Assembly: GCA_964245075.1 (NCBI GenBank)
Contig: CAXTLC010000015.1
Span: 1 to 64,000, forward strand
Length of the DNA stretch: 64,000 nt
Reading direction: 5' to 3'
Origin: LMUY01 sp964245075
Lineage (GTDB): Bacteria; Pseudomonadota; Alphaproteobacteria; Acetobacterales; Acetobacteraceae
Positions 44,385-52,964 of this stretch are shown here, one piece after another. The position numbers and the translations under genes are program-made. Numbering within the stretch: position 1 is the stretch's first letter; each line of letters opens with the position of its first letter. The notes below the pieces were generated by a model, which worked only from the letters and a program-made list of their open reading frames with translations, ran no database searches and had not been told where the DNA came from.

Positions 44385-46190
44385 ATGGAACTGAAGCGGG
44401 CAAAGGCGGCAGCCGCATCCAAGCGGGCCGGCCCGCGGCCAGGCGGCCGCGTGCTGGCCGACGCGCTGGTGGCGCAGGGCATCGACCACGTGTTCGCCGT
44501 GCCGGGGGAAAGCTATCTCGACGTGCTGGACGGGCTGTACGCCGTGCGCGACCAGCTCAAGCTCGTCACCTGCCGGTTCGAGGCGGGGGCGGTGAACGCG
44601 GCGGAAGCGTTCGGCAAGCTCACCGGCCGCCCCGCCGCCGCCATGGTCACCCGCGGCCCCGGCGCCTGCCACGGCGCCATCGGCGTGCACATCGCCCAGC
44701 AGGACAGCACGCCGCTGCTGCTGTTCGTGGGCCAGATCCCGTTCGCCGAGACCGACCGGGAAAGCTTCCAGGAGGTGGACTACCGCCGCATGTTCGCCCC
44801 GCTCGCCAAGTGGGTGACCCAGATCGACGACGCGGCGCGCATCCCGGAGCTGGTGGCGCACGCGGTGGACGTGGCCACCACCGGCCGGCCCGGCCCCGTG
44901 GTGATCGCGCTGTCGGAGGAGATGCAGAAGGCGGTGGTGGACGTGCCGGACATCGGCCCGGCCGCCGTCTTCCGCCCGCAGCCCGACCCGGCGGCGATGG
45001 AAGCGCTCGCCGCCATGCTCGCGGACGCGCGCAAGCCCCTGGCCATCCTGGGCGGCGGCGGCTGGACCGCAGCCGGGCGTGCGGCGATCCACCGCTTCCT
45101 GACGGAGCGCGACATCCCCGTGACCGTGTCCTTCCGCCGGCAGGCGCTGTACGACGGCACGCTGCCCAACTACGCCGGGGACCTTGGCGTCGGCCCCGAC
45201 CCGGCGCTGGTGGCCCATGCCAAGGAAGCCGACCTCGTGCTCGCCATCGGCACACGGCTCGGCGAGGCGGTGACGCAGGGCTACACCCTGTTCGACCTGG
45301 CCGGCGAAACCCCCATCGTGCACGTCCACCAGGATCCGGCGGAAATCGGGCGCGTGTTCCGCCCCCGCCTCGGTATCGCCGCGGATCTCAACGCCTTCGC
45401 CGCCGCCGCCGCCGCATTGCCGGCAGCGTCTCCGCCATGGCGCGATTGGACGGCGGAGCTGCGCGCGACGCGGCAGGCCGCCCGCGTGCCGCCGGACACC
45501 GCGCACCCCTTGAACGTCGGCGCCGTCATGCGGGAGCTGGAGCGGCTGCTGCCGCCGGACGCCGTTTGCACCTGCGACGCGGGCAATTTCGCGGGCTGGC
45601 CGCAGCGCTTCATCGATTTCGGCGCCGGGCAGCGTTTCCTCGGCCCGACCAACGGGGCCATGGGCTACAGCGTGCCCGCGGCGGTGGGGGCGAAGATCGC
45701 CTTTCCGGACCGCACCGTGGTGGCGTTCGTGGGCGACGGCGGCTTCCTGATGACCGGGCAGGAGATCGCCACCGCGTTCCACCACGGCGTGGCGCCCATC
45801 GTCCTCGTGTTCAACAACCAGATGTACGGCACGATCCGCATGTACCAGGAGCGCAGCTACCCCGGCCGCGTGTCCGGCACCGCGCTGACCAACCCGGACT
45901 TCGCCCGCTTGATCGAAGCGTTCGGCGGCCACGGCGAGACGGTGACGGAGACGGCGCAGTTCGCGGACGCCTTCCGCCGCGCCGTGGCGAGCGGCCGCCC
46001 CGCGGTGATCGAGCTGGTGACGGACCCGGAGCAGATCACCAGCCGCGCCACGGCCGCGCAGCTTCGTGCGGGCACAGGCGTGGTGAAGCCGGCAGCCCCA
46101 GGGAACAATCAAGGGAACAATCAAGGGAACAACCCAGGGCACGGCAAGGCGCCGCGGCCTGCCGCCGCCCGGCCGCGCGCCAAGCGCTGA
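44385..46190 (+). CDS. Thiamine diphosphate enzyme, acetolactate-synthase-like
   Basis: 601 residues. ThDP-dependent family: GGRVLADALVAQGIDHVFAVPGESYLDVLDGL (quoted in part, with the catalytic Glu replaced or shifted to CRFEAGAVNAAEAFGKLTG), TRGPGACHGAIG, and the ThDP-binding GDGGFLMTGQEIATAFHHGVAPIVLVFNN (quoted in part). The branch covers acetolactate synthase, glyoxylate carboligase-like and sulfoacetaldehyde enzymes, and I cannot fix the reaction. The last 30 residues form a Asn/Gly/Gln- and Pro/Arg-rich tail with three GNNQ/GNNP repeats, not part of the fold. No ilvH regulatory subunit follows. Confidence 0.9.
   Translation: MELKRAKAAAASKRAGPRPGGRVLADALVAQGIDHVFAVPGESYLDVLDGLYAVRDQLKLVTCRFEAGAVNAAEAFGKLTGRPAAAMVTRGPGACHGAIGVHIAQQDSTPLLLFVGQIPFAETDRESFQEVDYRRMFAPLAKWVTQIDDAARIPELVAHAVDVATTGRPGPVVIALSEEMQKAVVDVPDIGPAAVFRPQPDPAAMEALAAMLADARKPLAILGGGGWTAAGRAAIHRFLTERDIPVTVSFRRQALYDGTLPNYAGDLGVGPDPALVAHAKEADLVLAIGTRLGEAVTQGYTLFDLAGETPIVHVHQDPAEIGRVFRPRLGIAADLNAFAAAAAALPAASPPWRDWTAELRATRQAARVPPDTAHPLNVGAVMRELERLLPPDAVCTCDAGNFAGWPQRFIDFGAGQRFLGPTNGAMGYSVPAAVGAKIAFPDRTVVAFVGDGGFLMTGQEIATAFHHGVAPIVLVFNNQMYGTIRMYQERSYPGRVSGTALTNPDFARLIEAFGGHGETVTETAQFADAFRRAVASGRPAVIELVTDPEQITSRATAAQLRAGTGVVKPAAPGNNQGNNQGNNPGHGKAPRPAAARPRAKR
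46101..46136 (+). repeat. Three in-frame copies of a 12-bp repeat (GNNQ tail)
   Basis: Copies at 46101-46112, 46113-46124 and 46125-46136 of GGGAACAATCAA (the third ends AACCCA), translated as Gly-Asn-Asn-Gln in the C-terminal tail of the ThDP enzyme. Multiples of three, so unit-number changes would keep the frame. Confidence 0.95.
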
Positions 46191-46250
46191 GCCCAGAGCC
46201 CAGAGCCAAGCCCCAGAGCCAAGCCCAGGAGCCAAGCCCAGGAGCCAAGC
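46191..46250 (+). repeat. 12-13-bp minisatellite carrying ribosome-binding sites
   Basis: The whole 60-bp spacer before qmcA is a run of near-copies of CAGAGCCAAGCC, drifting to CAGGAGCCAAGCC. The final copy supplies CAGGAG (46239-46244) six bases before the qmcA ATG; the penultimate copy offers an identical site 13 bases earlier. Confidence 0.9.
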
Positions 46251-47156
46251 ATGGAGTACGTCCTCGCCGCCGCCGTCCTGCTCGTCGTCATCCTGGCGGC
46301 GATGGGCGTGCGCACGGTGCCGCAGGGATCGGTGTGGACCGTCGAGCGGTTCGGCCGCTTCACCCGCCTGCTGCACCCGGGCCTCCACATCCTGACCCCG
46401 TTCGTCGAGCGGGTGGCGCACAAGATGAACGTGCAGGAGATCGTGCTCGACATCCCCGAGCAGGCGGTGATCACGCGCGACAACGCCGCGGTGGCGGTGG
46501 ACGGGATCATGTACTACCGGGTGCTGGACCCGGAGCGCGCGGCGTATGGCGCGCAGAACCTGGTGCAGGCGCTGACCTCCATCGCCATGACCAACATCCG
46601 CTCCGTGATCGGCGCGCTGGACCTGGACGGCGCGCTGTCCGGCCGGGAGGAGATCAACACCCGCCTGCTCGTCACCCTGGACCACGCGACCGACCCGTGG
46701 GGCGTGAAGGTCAGCCGGGTGGAGCTGCGCAAGATCGAACCGCCGGCCAACCTGGTGGCCGCGATGAACCTGCAAATGACCGCGGAACGCGAGCGCCGCG
46801 CCCAGGTCGCCCGCGCGCAGGGCGACCGCGAGGCCGGCATCACCCGCGCGGAAGGCGCCAAGCAGGCCGCCGTGCTGGAAGCCGAGGGCAGGCTGGAAGC
46901 CGCCAAGCGCGACGCCGACGCCCGCGTGGCGCTAGCCGAGGCGGAGGCGCGCGCCACCAGCGTGGTGGCCGAGGCTGCGGCAGGCTCCGGCGCGGAGGCG
47001 CTGCGCTACTTCGTGGCGATGAAGTACGTGGAGGCGGTGACGGCGTTGGCCGCCAACCCGGCGGGCCGCACCCTGGTCGTGCCGCTGGAAACCGGCGGCC
47101 TGGCCGGCAGCATCACCCAAGCGTTGGCGGCGATGCAGATGGACGGCCCGAAATGA
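46251..47156 (+). CDS. qmcA: SPFH/Band-7 membrane protein (QmcA-like)
   Basis: 301 residues: N-terminal membrane anchor (YVLAAAVLLVVILAAMGV), SPFH domain (VPQGSVWTVERFGRFTRLLHPGLHILTPFVERV, quoted in part; EIVLDIPEQAVITRDN) to about residue 200, then a long charged coiled-coil (QMTAERERRAQVARAQGDREAG, quoted in part) and a hydrophobic tail. Forms large oligomers organising membrane microdomains. The following NfeD gene is its usual partner. Start ATG 46251 is set by the CAGGAG site in the upstream repeat. Confidence 0.95.
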   Translation: MEYVLAAAVLLVVILAAMGVRTVPQGSVWTVERFGRFTRLLHPGLHILTPFVERVAHKMNVQEIVLDIPEQAVITRDNAAVAVDGIMYYRVLDPERAAYGAQNLVQALTSIAMTNIRSVIGALDLDGALSGREEINTRLLVTLDHATDPWGVKVSRVELRKIEPPANLVAAMNLQMTAERERRAQVARAQGDREAGITRAEGAKQAAVLEAEGRLEAAKRDADARVALAEAEARATSVVAEAAAGSGAEALRYFVAMKYVEAVTALAANPAGRTLVVPLETGGLAGSITQALAAMQMDGPK

Positions 47157-47169
47157 GCGTGGGCGAGGG

Positions 47170-47592
47170 ATGAGCACGGGCGAGCTATGGCTGCTGGCCG
47201 GCGTGCTGCTGTGCGCGGCGGAGATGCTGCTGCCAGGCATGTTCCTGCTTTGGCTTGGCGCCGCCGCCCTGGGCACCGGCGCCCTGACGGAGCTGAGCGG
47301 GCGCGGCTTCGCCTGGCAGGCGGTGACGTTCTTGCTGCTGTTCGCCGCCGGGTTCGCCGCCGCGCGGCATCGCGGGCAGGCGCGGCAGTCTGGCCCGGAC
47401 GTCAATGCGGCCACCGCCGGGCTGATCGGCCGTCCCTGCGTGGCGACCGGGTTCCGAGGCGCCCATGGCCGCGTGGCGCTGCGCGATGGCTCCTGGCCCG
47501 CCCGGCTGACCCAGGGCGAAGCGGCCGACGGCGCGGTGCTGCGGGTCGTGGGCCTGGACGGCAACACGCTGCTCGTCACCCCGGGGGAGTGA
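47170..47592 (+). CDS. NfeD family membrane protein (YbbK-type)
   Basis: 140 residues: two to three membrane helices (ELWLLAGVLLCAAEMLLPGMFLLWLG, quoted in part; AVTFLLLFAAGFAAA) and a soluble C-terminal OB-fold domain (ATAGLIGRPCVATGF, GRVALRDGSWPARL, GNTLLVTPGE). Short NfeD proteins act with SPFH partners; here qmcA is 13 bp upstream. The MFS gene begins three bases after its stop. Confidence 0.93.
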   Translation: MSTGELWLLAGVLLCAAEMLLPGMFLLWLGAAALGTGALTELSGRGFAWQAVTFLLLFAAGFAAARHRGQARQSGPDVNAATAGLIGRPCVATGFRGAHGRVALRDGSWPARLTQGEAADGAVLRVVGLDGNTLLVTPGE

Positions 47593-47595
47593 CCC

Positions 47596-48765
47596 GTGTC
47601 CACCACGAACCCTGGCCGCAGCGTCACGGCGGTGCTGCTTCCATTCACGTTGATTGTCTTCCTCGGCTATTCCGCCGTCGGCCTTCCGCTCGCGGTGCTG
47701 CCGCTGCAAGTGCACCTGGCGATGGGCTACAGCACGGCCGTCGCGGGCGCCGCCGTCGGCCTGGCGCCCGCCGCCACCCTGCTGACGCGGCAGATCGCCG
47801 GCCGGCTGGCGGACCGGCGCGGCCCCAGGGCGGGCGTGCTGCTGGGGCTCCTGACCGCGGCGGCGAGCGGGCCGTGCTACCTGCTTGCCACCGCGCTGCC
47901 GCCGGGGCCGGGGTTGGCTGCGCTGATGGCCGGCCGGGTCGTGCTGGGGGTGGGCGACAGCCTGTTCACCACCGCCGTCGCCGTGTGGATGATCGCTCGC
48001 GTGGGGCCGCAGCACGCCGGGCGGGCGATGGCGTGGACTGGGATCGCCATGTACGGCGCGCTGGCCGTAGGCGCGCCGGCCGGCGCCGTGCTGGGCAGTT
48101 GGGCCGGGTTCGCGGGTATCGCAGGGTCCGCCGCAATCCTGCCGGTGCTGGCCATTCCAATTGCGCTGGCGTCCACCGGCGTGCCGGCCGTGGCGGCAGT
48201 CCGCAGCTCGCTCCTGTCGGTGCTGCGCCTGATATGGCCGCCCGGGCTGGGCATGGTGCTCGCGTCCAGCGGCTTCGGCACGATCGCGGCCTTTCTGGCC
48301 CTGCGGTACGCCGCACTCGGCTGGAATGGCGCCGGGCTGGCGCTGACGGCGTTCGGCGGCGTTTACATCCTCGCCCGGCTGTTCTTCGCCGGGCTGCCGG
48401 ATCGCGTGGGCGGCATAGGAGTGGCCGTGGCCTGCCTGCTGGTGGAAGCGGCCGGGCTGGCGTTCATCGCGGCGGCGGGTTCCCCCGCGGTGGCGTTGGC
48501 GGGCACGGCATTGGCCGGGCTGGGCTACTCGCTGGTGTTTCCGGCGCTGGGGGTGGAGGCGGTGCGGCGCGTGCCTGTGGAAAGCCGCGGCGTGGCGCTC
48601 GGCGCGTTCCTGGCGTGCTTCGATTTCGGGCTGGGCGCCGCCGGCCCGGTGATGGGGCTGGTAGCGGCCGGGCGCGGGTTGCCGTCGGCCTTTCTGGCCG
48701 CGGCGGCGGCATGCCTGCTGGCGCTGGGCGTGGTTTGGACCACCCGCGTCCGGTCAGTGCCCTAG
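47596..48765 (+). CDS. MFS transporter
   Basis: 389 residues from a GTG start, 12 hydrophobic segments. Begins VTAVLLPFTLIVFLGYSAVGLPLAVLPLQVHL (quoted in part), with the motif A-like RQIAGRLADRRGPRAGV, GVGDSLFTTAVAVWMI and RLFFAGLPDRVGGIGV. It resembles the YhhS/arabinose-efflux-like group of uncharacterised sugar or drug transporters. Coupled closely to nfeD but with no evident functional link. Confidence 0.9.
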   Translation: MSTTNPGRSVTAVLLPFTLIVFLGYSAVGLPLAVLPLQVHLAMGYSTAVAGAAVGLAPAATLLTRQIAGRLADRRGPRAGVLLGLLTAAASGPCYLLATALPPGPGLAALMAGRVVLGVGDSLFTTAVAVWMIARVGPQHAGRAMAWTGIAMYGALAVGAPAGAVLGSWAGFAGIAGSAAILPVLAIPIALASTGVPAVAAVRSSLLSVLRLIWPPGLGMVLASSGFGTIAAFLALRYAALGWNGAGLALTAFGGVYILARLFFAGLPDRVGGIGVAVACLLVEAAGLAFIAAAGSPAVALAGTALAGLGYSLVFPALGVEAVRRVPVESRGVALGAFLACFDFGLGAAGPVMGLVAAGRGLPSAFLAAAAACLLALGVVWTTRVRSVP

Positions 48766-48792
48766 CAACGCCTGGTCAGGACGTGAAGCCAG

Positions 48793-50040
48793 TCAGTCCG
48801 CGTCCTCCCGCAAAGCCGCCGTGCCCTGTTCCGCGCGGATCATGTAGTCGCGCGTCGGCGGCACCGTGCTGCCGCCGTTGGTGAGCTGGAGCTGCCAGAC
48901 CATGTGGCCCAGCCGGCGGAACGCCAGCTCGCTTCCCGCCAGGTAGAACTCGAACATGCGGCAGAACCGTTCGTCGTGAAGCGCCGCCGCGTCGGCCCGC
49001 CGGGCGGCGAAGCGGCGGCGCCAGTGCCGCAGCGTGTCGGCGTAGTGCAGCCGGAGGATCTCCAGGTCGGTCGCCTGCAACCCGCTCCGCTCCACGGCAG
49101 GAAACACCTCGGACAGGGAAGGGGAGTAGCCGCCTGGGAAGATGTAGCGTTGCAGCCAGGGGTTCGTGGCCGCCGGGCCGCCCGAGCGGCCGATCGCGTG
49201 CACCAGCGCCACGCCGCCCGGCGCGAGCAAACGGCTCAACCGGTTGAAGAACGCCCCGTAATGGTTGATGCCGACATGCTCGAACATGCCGACCGAAACG
49301 ATGCGGTCGAACGGCCCGGCCAAAGCGGCATCGCGGTAATCCAGCAGTTCGAAGCGAATCCGGGCGGATAGCCCGGCGGCCTCGGCGCGTGCCCTCGCGC
49401 GGGACAGCTGTTCGGCGCTGAGGGTGATCCCCGTCACCTGGGCGCCGTAGTCACGGGCCAGGGTCACGGCCATGCCGCCCCAGCCGCAGCCGATGTCCAG
49501 CACGGTCAGGCCCGGCCGGTCCAGCAGGAGCTTCGCAGCGATGTGGCGTTTCTTGGCAGCCTGCGCCTCGTCGAGCGTTTCGGCGCCTGTCCGGAAATAG
49601 GCGCAGGAATACTGCCAGTCCCGGTCCAGGAACAAGGCGTAGAGCTGGTCGCCGAGATCGTAGTGGTGCGCCACGTTGCGCCGCGCGACAGCCGCCGGGT
49701 TGAACTGCGCCGGGCGGCGGCCGATGCGGCGACCCAGGGCGCGCAATTCCACCCCCGGATGGAACCCACCGGAGAGATGGTTGTGGAACATCACTTCCAG
49801 CACGTCCTGGATCGTACCGCCGAGCAGGACGAGCGTGCCATCCATGTAAGCCTCGCCAACCGCGAGGGCCGGGTCGCTCACCATGCGCCGAAGCGTGCGG
49901 GCGGTGCGGATCTCGATCCCCGCCTCCAGCCCGGCCGCACCGGTGTAGTGCACCAGCGTGCCGCTTGGGTAACGGACGGAAAGACGGCCCTGGGTGATGA
50001 ACCGCCTCAGGATCGCGTGGAGAAGCGCCTGCATTCCCAT
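48793..50040 (-). CDS. Cyclopropane-fatty-acyl-phospholipid synthase family methyltransferase
   Basis: 415 residues. SAM-dependent enzyme methylating unsaturated membrane lipids. Seen: NVAHHYDLGDQLYALFLD, WQYSCAYF, the SAM-binding LDIGCGWGGMAVTLARDYGA (near 183), GITLSAEQ, DYRD, SVGMFEHVG and the FIFPGGY-like YIFPGGYSPSL. All core CFA features are intact. Starts ATG 50040. The C-terminal FYLAGSELAFR helix region is also typical. Confidence 0.94.
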   Translation of the reverse strand: MGMQALLHAILRRFITQGRLSVRYPSGTLVHYTGAAGLEAGIEIRTARTLRRMVSDPALAVGEAYMDGTLVLLGGTIQDVLEVMFHNHLSGGFHPGVELRALGRRIGRRPAQFNPAAVARRNVAHHYDLGDQLYALFLDRDWQYSCAYFRTGAETLDEAQAAKKRHIAAKLLLDRPGLTVLDIGCGWGGMAVTLARDYGAQVTGITLSAEQLSRARARAEAAGLSARIRFELLDYRDAALAGPFDRIVSVGMFEHVGINHYGAFFNRLSRLLAPGGVALVHAIGRSGGPAATNPWLQRYIFPGGYSPSLSEVFPAVERSGLQATDLEILRLHYADTLRHWRRRFAARRADAAALHDERFCRMFEFYLAGSELAFRRLGHMVWQLQLTNGGSTVPPTRDYMIRAEQGTAALREDAD

Positions 50041-50100
50041 CCTTCCGGCCCGGCGTCACCCTCCGTGAGAGTGAGCGCCCGGGCAGGGGCCATCAAAACG

Positions 50101-50688
50101 CTATGATCGGCCCGGCAATGTCCCGGGTTCGGCGCCAGGCTCGAACAGCGCGGCGATCTCCTGGTTGGCCGCGGCATCCTCGTCGTCCTGGTCCTGCCGG
50201 ATGCGCTCGCCGCGCGCCTGCTTCTCGGCTTCTTCCACGCTGCGGGCCACGTTCACCGTCACCGGCAACGACACCTCGGGATGCAGCACGACACGGACGG
50301 CGGACAGCCCCAGCGTCTTGATGGGCTGGTCCAGGACCACTTGCTGGCGGTTGACGGTCAGCCCGCCCGCCGTGCAGCCCTCGGCGACGTCGCGCACGGA
50401 AACGGAGCCGTACAGGCTGCCCGAGTCGCTGGCTTGGCGGATGATGACCACGGTCATCTGCCCGATCCGCTCCGCCAGGCGCTCGGCTTCCTCGCGGCGG
50501 CGCAGGTTCTGCGCTTCCAACTGCAAGCGCTGTGTCTCGAACTGCTCGCGGTTGGCCTTGTTGGCGCGCATGGCCATCTTCTGCGGCAGCAGGTAGTTGC
50601 GGGCGTAGCCGGGCTTGACGCGGACGATCTCGCCCATCTGTCCCAGCTTCTCGACCCGTTGCATCAGGATCAGTTCGACGGCGGCCAT
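50101..50688 (-). CDS. rplI: Ribosomal protein bL9
   Basis: 195 residues. N-terminal domain: ELILMQRVEKLGQMGEIVRVKPGYARNYLLPQ (quoted in part), a long connecting helix (NREQFETQRLQLEAQNLRRREEAERLAERIGQ, quoted in part) and the C-terminal domain (SDSGSLYGSVSVRDVAEG). A 35-residue acidic tail rich in Asp/Glu/Gln follows and is longer than in E. coli. Third gene of the rpsF-rpsR-rplI operon. Upstream in-frame codons beyond ATG 50688 are not L9-like. Confidence 0.97.
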   Translation of the reverse strand: MAAVELILMQRVEKLGQMGEIVRVKPGYARNYLLPQKMAMRANKANREQFETQRLQLEAQNLRRREEAERLAERIGQMTVVIIRQASDSGSLYGSVSVRDVAEGCTAGGLTVNRQQVVLDQPIKTLGLSAVRVVLHPEVSLPVTVNVARSVEEAEKQARGERIRQDQDDEDAAANQEIAALFEPGAEPGTLPGRS

Positions 50689-50701
50689 GACGGGATGCTC
50701 C

Positions 50702-50995
50702 TCAGGCCAGGATGTAGGGCAGCAGCGCCAGCGTGCGGGCGCGCTTGATGGCGGTAGCCAGCTCGCGCTGCTTCTTGGCCGACACCGCGGTGATGCGGGA
50801 CGGCACGATCTTGCCGCGCTCGGACAAGAAGCGGGACAGCAGGCGGACGTCCTTGTAGTCGATCTTCGGCGCATTCGGGCCGGAGAACGGGCACGACTTG
50901 CGGCGGCGGTAGAACGGCCGGCGGGCGCCGACGGCGGAGCGCCGGGCGGCCGGGTTGACGTCGCCATCGGCTAGGGCGGCACTGGTCTCGGACAC
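50702..50995 (-). CDS. rpsR: Ribosomal protein bS18
   Basis: 97 residues. Core features: RRPFYRRRKSCPFSGPNAPKIDYKDVRLLSRF (quoted in part), SERGKIVPSRITAVSAKKQRELATAIKRARTLALLPY (quoted in part). Slightly longer than E. coli S18 because of a 25-residue N-terminal extension, common in alphaproteobacteria. Three bases after rpsF. Confidence 0.97.
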   Translation of the reverse strand: MSETSAALADGDVNPAARRSAVGARRPFYRRRKSCPFSGPNAPKIDYKDVRLLSRFLSERGKIVPSRITAVSAKKQRELATAIKRARTLALLPYILA

Positions 50996-50998
50996 GAG

Positions 50999-51475
50999 CT
51001 ATTCCTCTACGCCAGGGTTGAAGGACGGACGGTCCTCGCGGCTGAAATCGTCGCGGGCGCGGAACTCCTCCCGGTCGTCGAAGCCACGCTTGCGGCCGCT
51101 CTCGAACCGCCCGGCCGGCTTCGGCCCGCGGAACGAACGCTCCCGGTCATCGGACTTGCGCGACAGGATCGCGGACGGCTCATCCGTGATCTCCTCGACC
51201 CGGATGGTCATGAAGCGCAGGATGTCCTCGTTCAAGCCGAGCTGCCGCTCCATCTCGTTGACGGACGCGGGCGGCGCATCGAGGCCAAGGAGCATGTAGT
51301 GCCCCTTACGGTTCTTCTTGATGCGGTAAGCAAGGGAGCGCAGGCCCCAGTATTCCCGTTTCTTCACCGATCCGCCGTCACCTTCAAGCTGGGTGGCGAT
51401 GGTGTCGGCAACGGCCTCGACCTGCTGTTGCGTGACATCGTTGCGTGCAATGAGCACGCATTCATAGAGCGGCAT
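50999..51475 (-). CDS. rpsF: Ribosomal protein bS6
   Basis: 158 residues. The S6 domain occupies the first about 100 residues (PLYECVLIARNDVTQQQVE, YWGLRSLAYRIKKNRKGHYM, VNEMERQLGLNEDILRFMTI). The remainder is a long, highly charged RGG/FDDRE-like disordered tail, as in many Acetobacteraceae. First gene of the operon, preceded by a GC hairpin in the leader that may be a S6:S18 autoregulatory element. Confidence 0.97.
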   Translation of the reverse strand: MPLYECVLIARNDVTQQQVEAVADTIATQLEGDGGSVKKREYWGLRSLAYRIKKNRKGHYMLLGLDAPPASVNEMERQLGLNEDILRFMTIRVEEITDEPSAILSRKSDDRERSFRGPKPAGRFESGRKRGFDDREEFRARDDFSREDRPSFNPGVEE

Positions 51476-51498
51476 GGGTGGTCCCTATGGCTGGATCG

Positions 51499-51523
51499 GC
51501 CCCCGATGGGCATAGCCGGGGGC
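51499..51523 (-). promoter_or_regulatory. Hairpin in the rpsF leader, possible S6:S18 autoregulatory RNA
   Basis: GCCCCCG (minus strand 51523-51517) pairs perfectly with CGGGGGC (51505-51499) around an 11-base loop, 24 bases upstream of the rpsF start. Many bacteria control this operon by binding of the S6:S18 complex to a leader hairpin. Position fits; I could not confirm the conserved loop bases. Confidence 0.4.
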
Positions 51524-51595
51524 TGCCAACGCACCCCAGCAGGGAAGGGTGCGGCTTGAAGCACGCCTGGCCGGCGAGTGCAAGCCTGATGCCCG

Positions 51596-52000
51596 CTACT
51601 GGATGAACCCGCCGCCAAAGCCGGGACCGAACCCACCATACCCCCACGGACTCCAATCCCAGTTGCTATCCGCGTTCAACTGCGCGGCTTCCAGGTTGTC
51701 GGAGGCGACCCGGCGCGCGGTCTGCGCCTGTTGGAATCGCCCGAACGCGGCCTGATCGCCGGCATACAGGCAATGGCACACCACCGCGTCCGCATAGAGG
51801 TAGGCGACCTTGTCGTCCCGAATCCGCTGCACGACCTTGTTCGGCGGCAACCTGTCGAACATCGCCTGCCGCTGGGGCGAGTTCACCGGCCGCACCTGAA
51901 AGCCCGCGGCGGACAGGTCGTTCTCCCGGTCGGTGACCAGAGTGCTGGTGGACACGCATCCTCCCAGCAGGACGAGGACGGACATCGCAACGCGGCGCAT
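51596..52000 (-). CDS. Hypothetical lipoprotein
   Basis: 134 residues from ATG 52000, preceded by AAGGAG at six-base spacing, which is why I prefer it to an ATG five codons upstream. Lipobox LLGGC with Cys15. The mature part contains VVQRIRDDKVAYLYADAVVCHCLYAGDQAAF (quoted in part), with a CxC pair, and a Trp/Gly/Phe-rich tail (NWDWSPWGYGGFGPGFGGG). The tail suggests a surface or interaction region. Family not recognised. Confidence 0.8.
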   Translation of the reverse strand: MRRVAMSVLVLLGGCVSTSTLVTDRENDLSAAGFQVRPVNSPQRQAMFDRLPPNKVVQRIRDDKVAYLYADAVVCHCLYAGDQAAFGRFQQAQTARRVASDNLEAAQLNADSNWDWSPWGYGGFGPGFGGGFIQ

Positions 52001-52019
52001 GGCATTCTCCTTCACAGTT

Positions 52020-52964
52020 TCACAGTGTTTTCAACACGGCTTCGATTTCTGCCGGAGTTCCTGCGGAAGCGGTTCGGACGTCCGGCGTGATCCGGCGGAT
52101 CAGGCCGGACAGCACCTTGCCGGCGCCGAGCTCCACGAAACTGTCCACGCCCAGCGCGGTGGCGGCCAGCACGCATTCCCGCCATCGGACCGTGTCCGTC
52201 ACCTGGCGGACCAGCAGATCGCGGATTTCCGCCGGGTCGGTCACCTTGGCGGCGGATACGTTGGCGATCACCGGCACCATGGGCGGCGCCACGGCGGCCG
52301 AGCCGATCGCGTCCGCCATCACGTCGGCGGCGGGCGCCATCAGCGCGCAGTGGAACGGGGCGGAGACGGGCAGCAGCATGGCCCGCCTGATCCCGTGCGC
52401 CTTGGCCACCTCCACCGCCCGCTCCACCGCCGCGCGGTGCCCGGATATCACCACCTGGCCGCCGCCGTTGTCGTTGGCAACCTGCACCACCTCGCCCTGC
52501 GCGGCCTCGGCGCAGATGGACCGGGCGGCTTCCGGGTCCGTTCCCAGCAGGGCGGCCATCGCCCCTTCGCCGGTCGGCACGGCTTGCTGCATCGCCTCGC
52601 CGCGGCGGCGCAGCAAGCGGGCGCACTCGGCCAAACCCAGGCTCCCGGCGGCAGCCAGGGCGCTGTACTCGCCGAGCGAGTGCCCGGCCACCACGGCGGC
52701 GCGGGCCTTCATCGGCACGCCGCCTTCCGTTTCCATCACCCGGAGCACCGCCAGCGACATCGCCATCAGCGCGGGCTGGGTGTTCTCCGTCAGCGTCAGC
52801 TCGTCCGCGGGGCCCTCGAACATCAGCTTGGACAGGCGGCGCTTCAGCGTGTCGTCCACCTCGCCGAAGACTTCGCGAGCGGCGGCAAAGGCGGCTGCCA
52901 GGTCACGGCCCATGCCGACGAACTGGCTTCCCTGGCCGGGAAAGACGAAAGCGTGCACGGGCAT
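52020..52964 (-). CDS. fabD: Malonyl-CoA:ACP transacylase FabD
   Basis: 314 residues. Loads malonyl groups onto acyl carrier protein for fatty-acid synthesis. Seen: AFVFPGQGSQFVGMG at the N-terminus, ENTQPALMAMSLAV, the active-site Ser in VAGHSLGEYSAL (Ser about 96), RRGEAMQ, and PVSAPFHCALMAPAAD with the catalytic His near 205, then GAGKVLSGLIRRI. Nineteen bases upstream of the lipoprotein gene on the same strand. No other fab genes are visible in the window. Confidence 0.96.
   Translation of the reverse strand: MPVHAFVFPGQGSQFVGMGRDLAAAFAAAREVFGEVDDTLKRRLSKLMFEGPADELTLTENTQPALMAMSLAVLRVMETEGGVPMKARAAVVAGHSLGEYSALAAAGSLGLAECARLLRRRGEAMQQAVPTGEGAMAALLGTDPEAARSICAEAAQGEVVQVANDNGGGQVVISGHRAAVERAVEVAKAHGIRRAMLLPVSAPFHCALMAPAADVMADAIGSAAVAPPMVPVIANVSAAKVTDPAEIRDLLVRQVTDTVRWRECVLAATALGVDSFVELGAGKVLSGLIRRITPDVRTASAGTPAEIEAVLKTL

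Noticed and set aside
43563..46775. A 1,070-codon open frame on the minus strand running through the ThDP enzyme and qmcA
   Set aside because: Only its last part (the ModA-like gene) is real; the rest is antisense to clearly conserved proteins and His/Arg/Gly-rich like other shadow frames.
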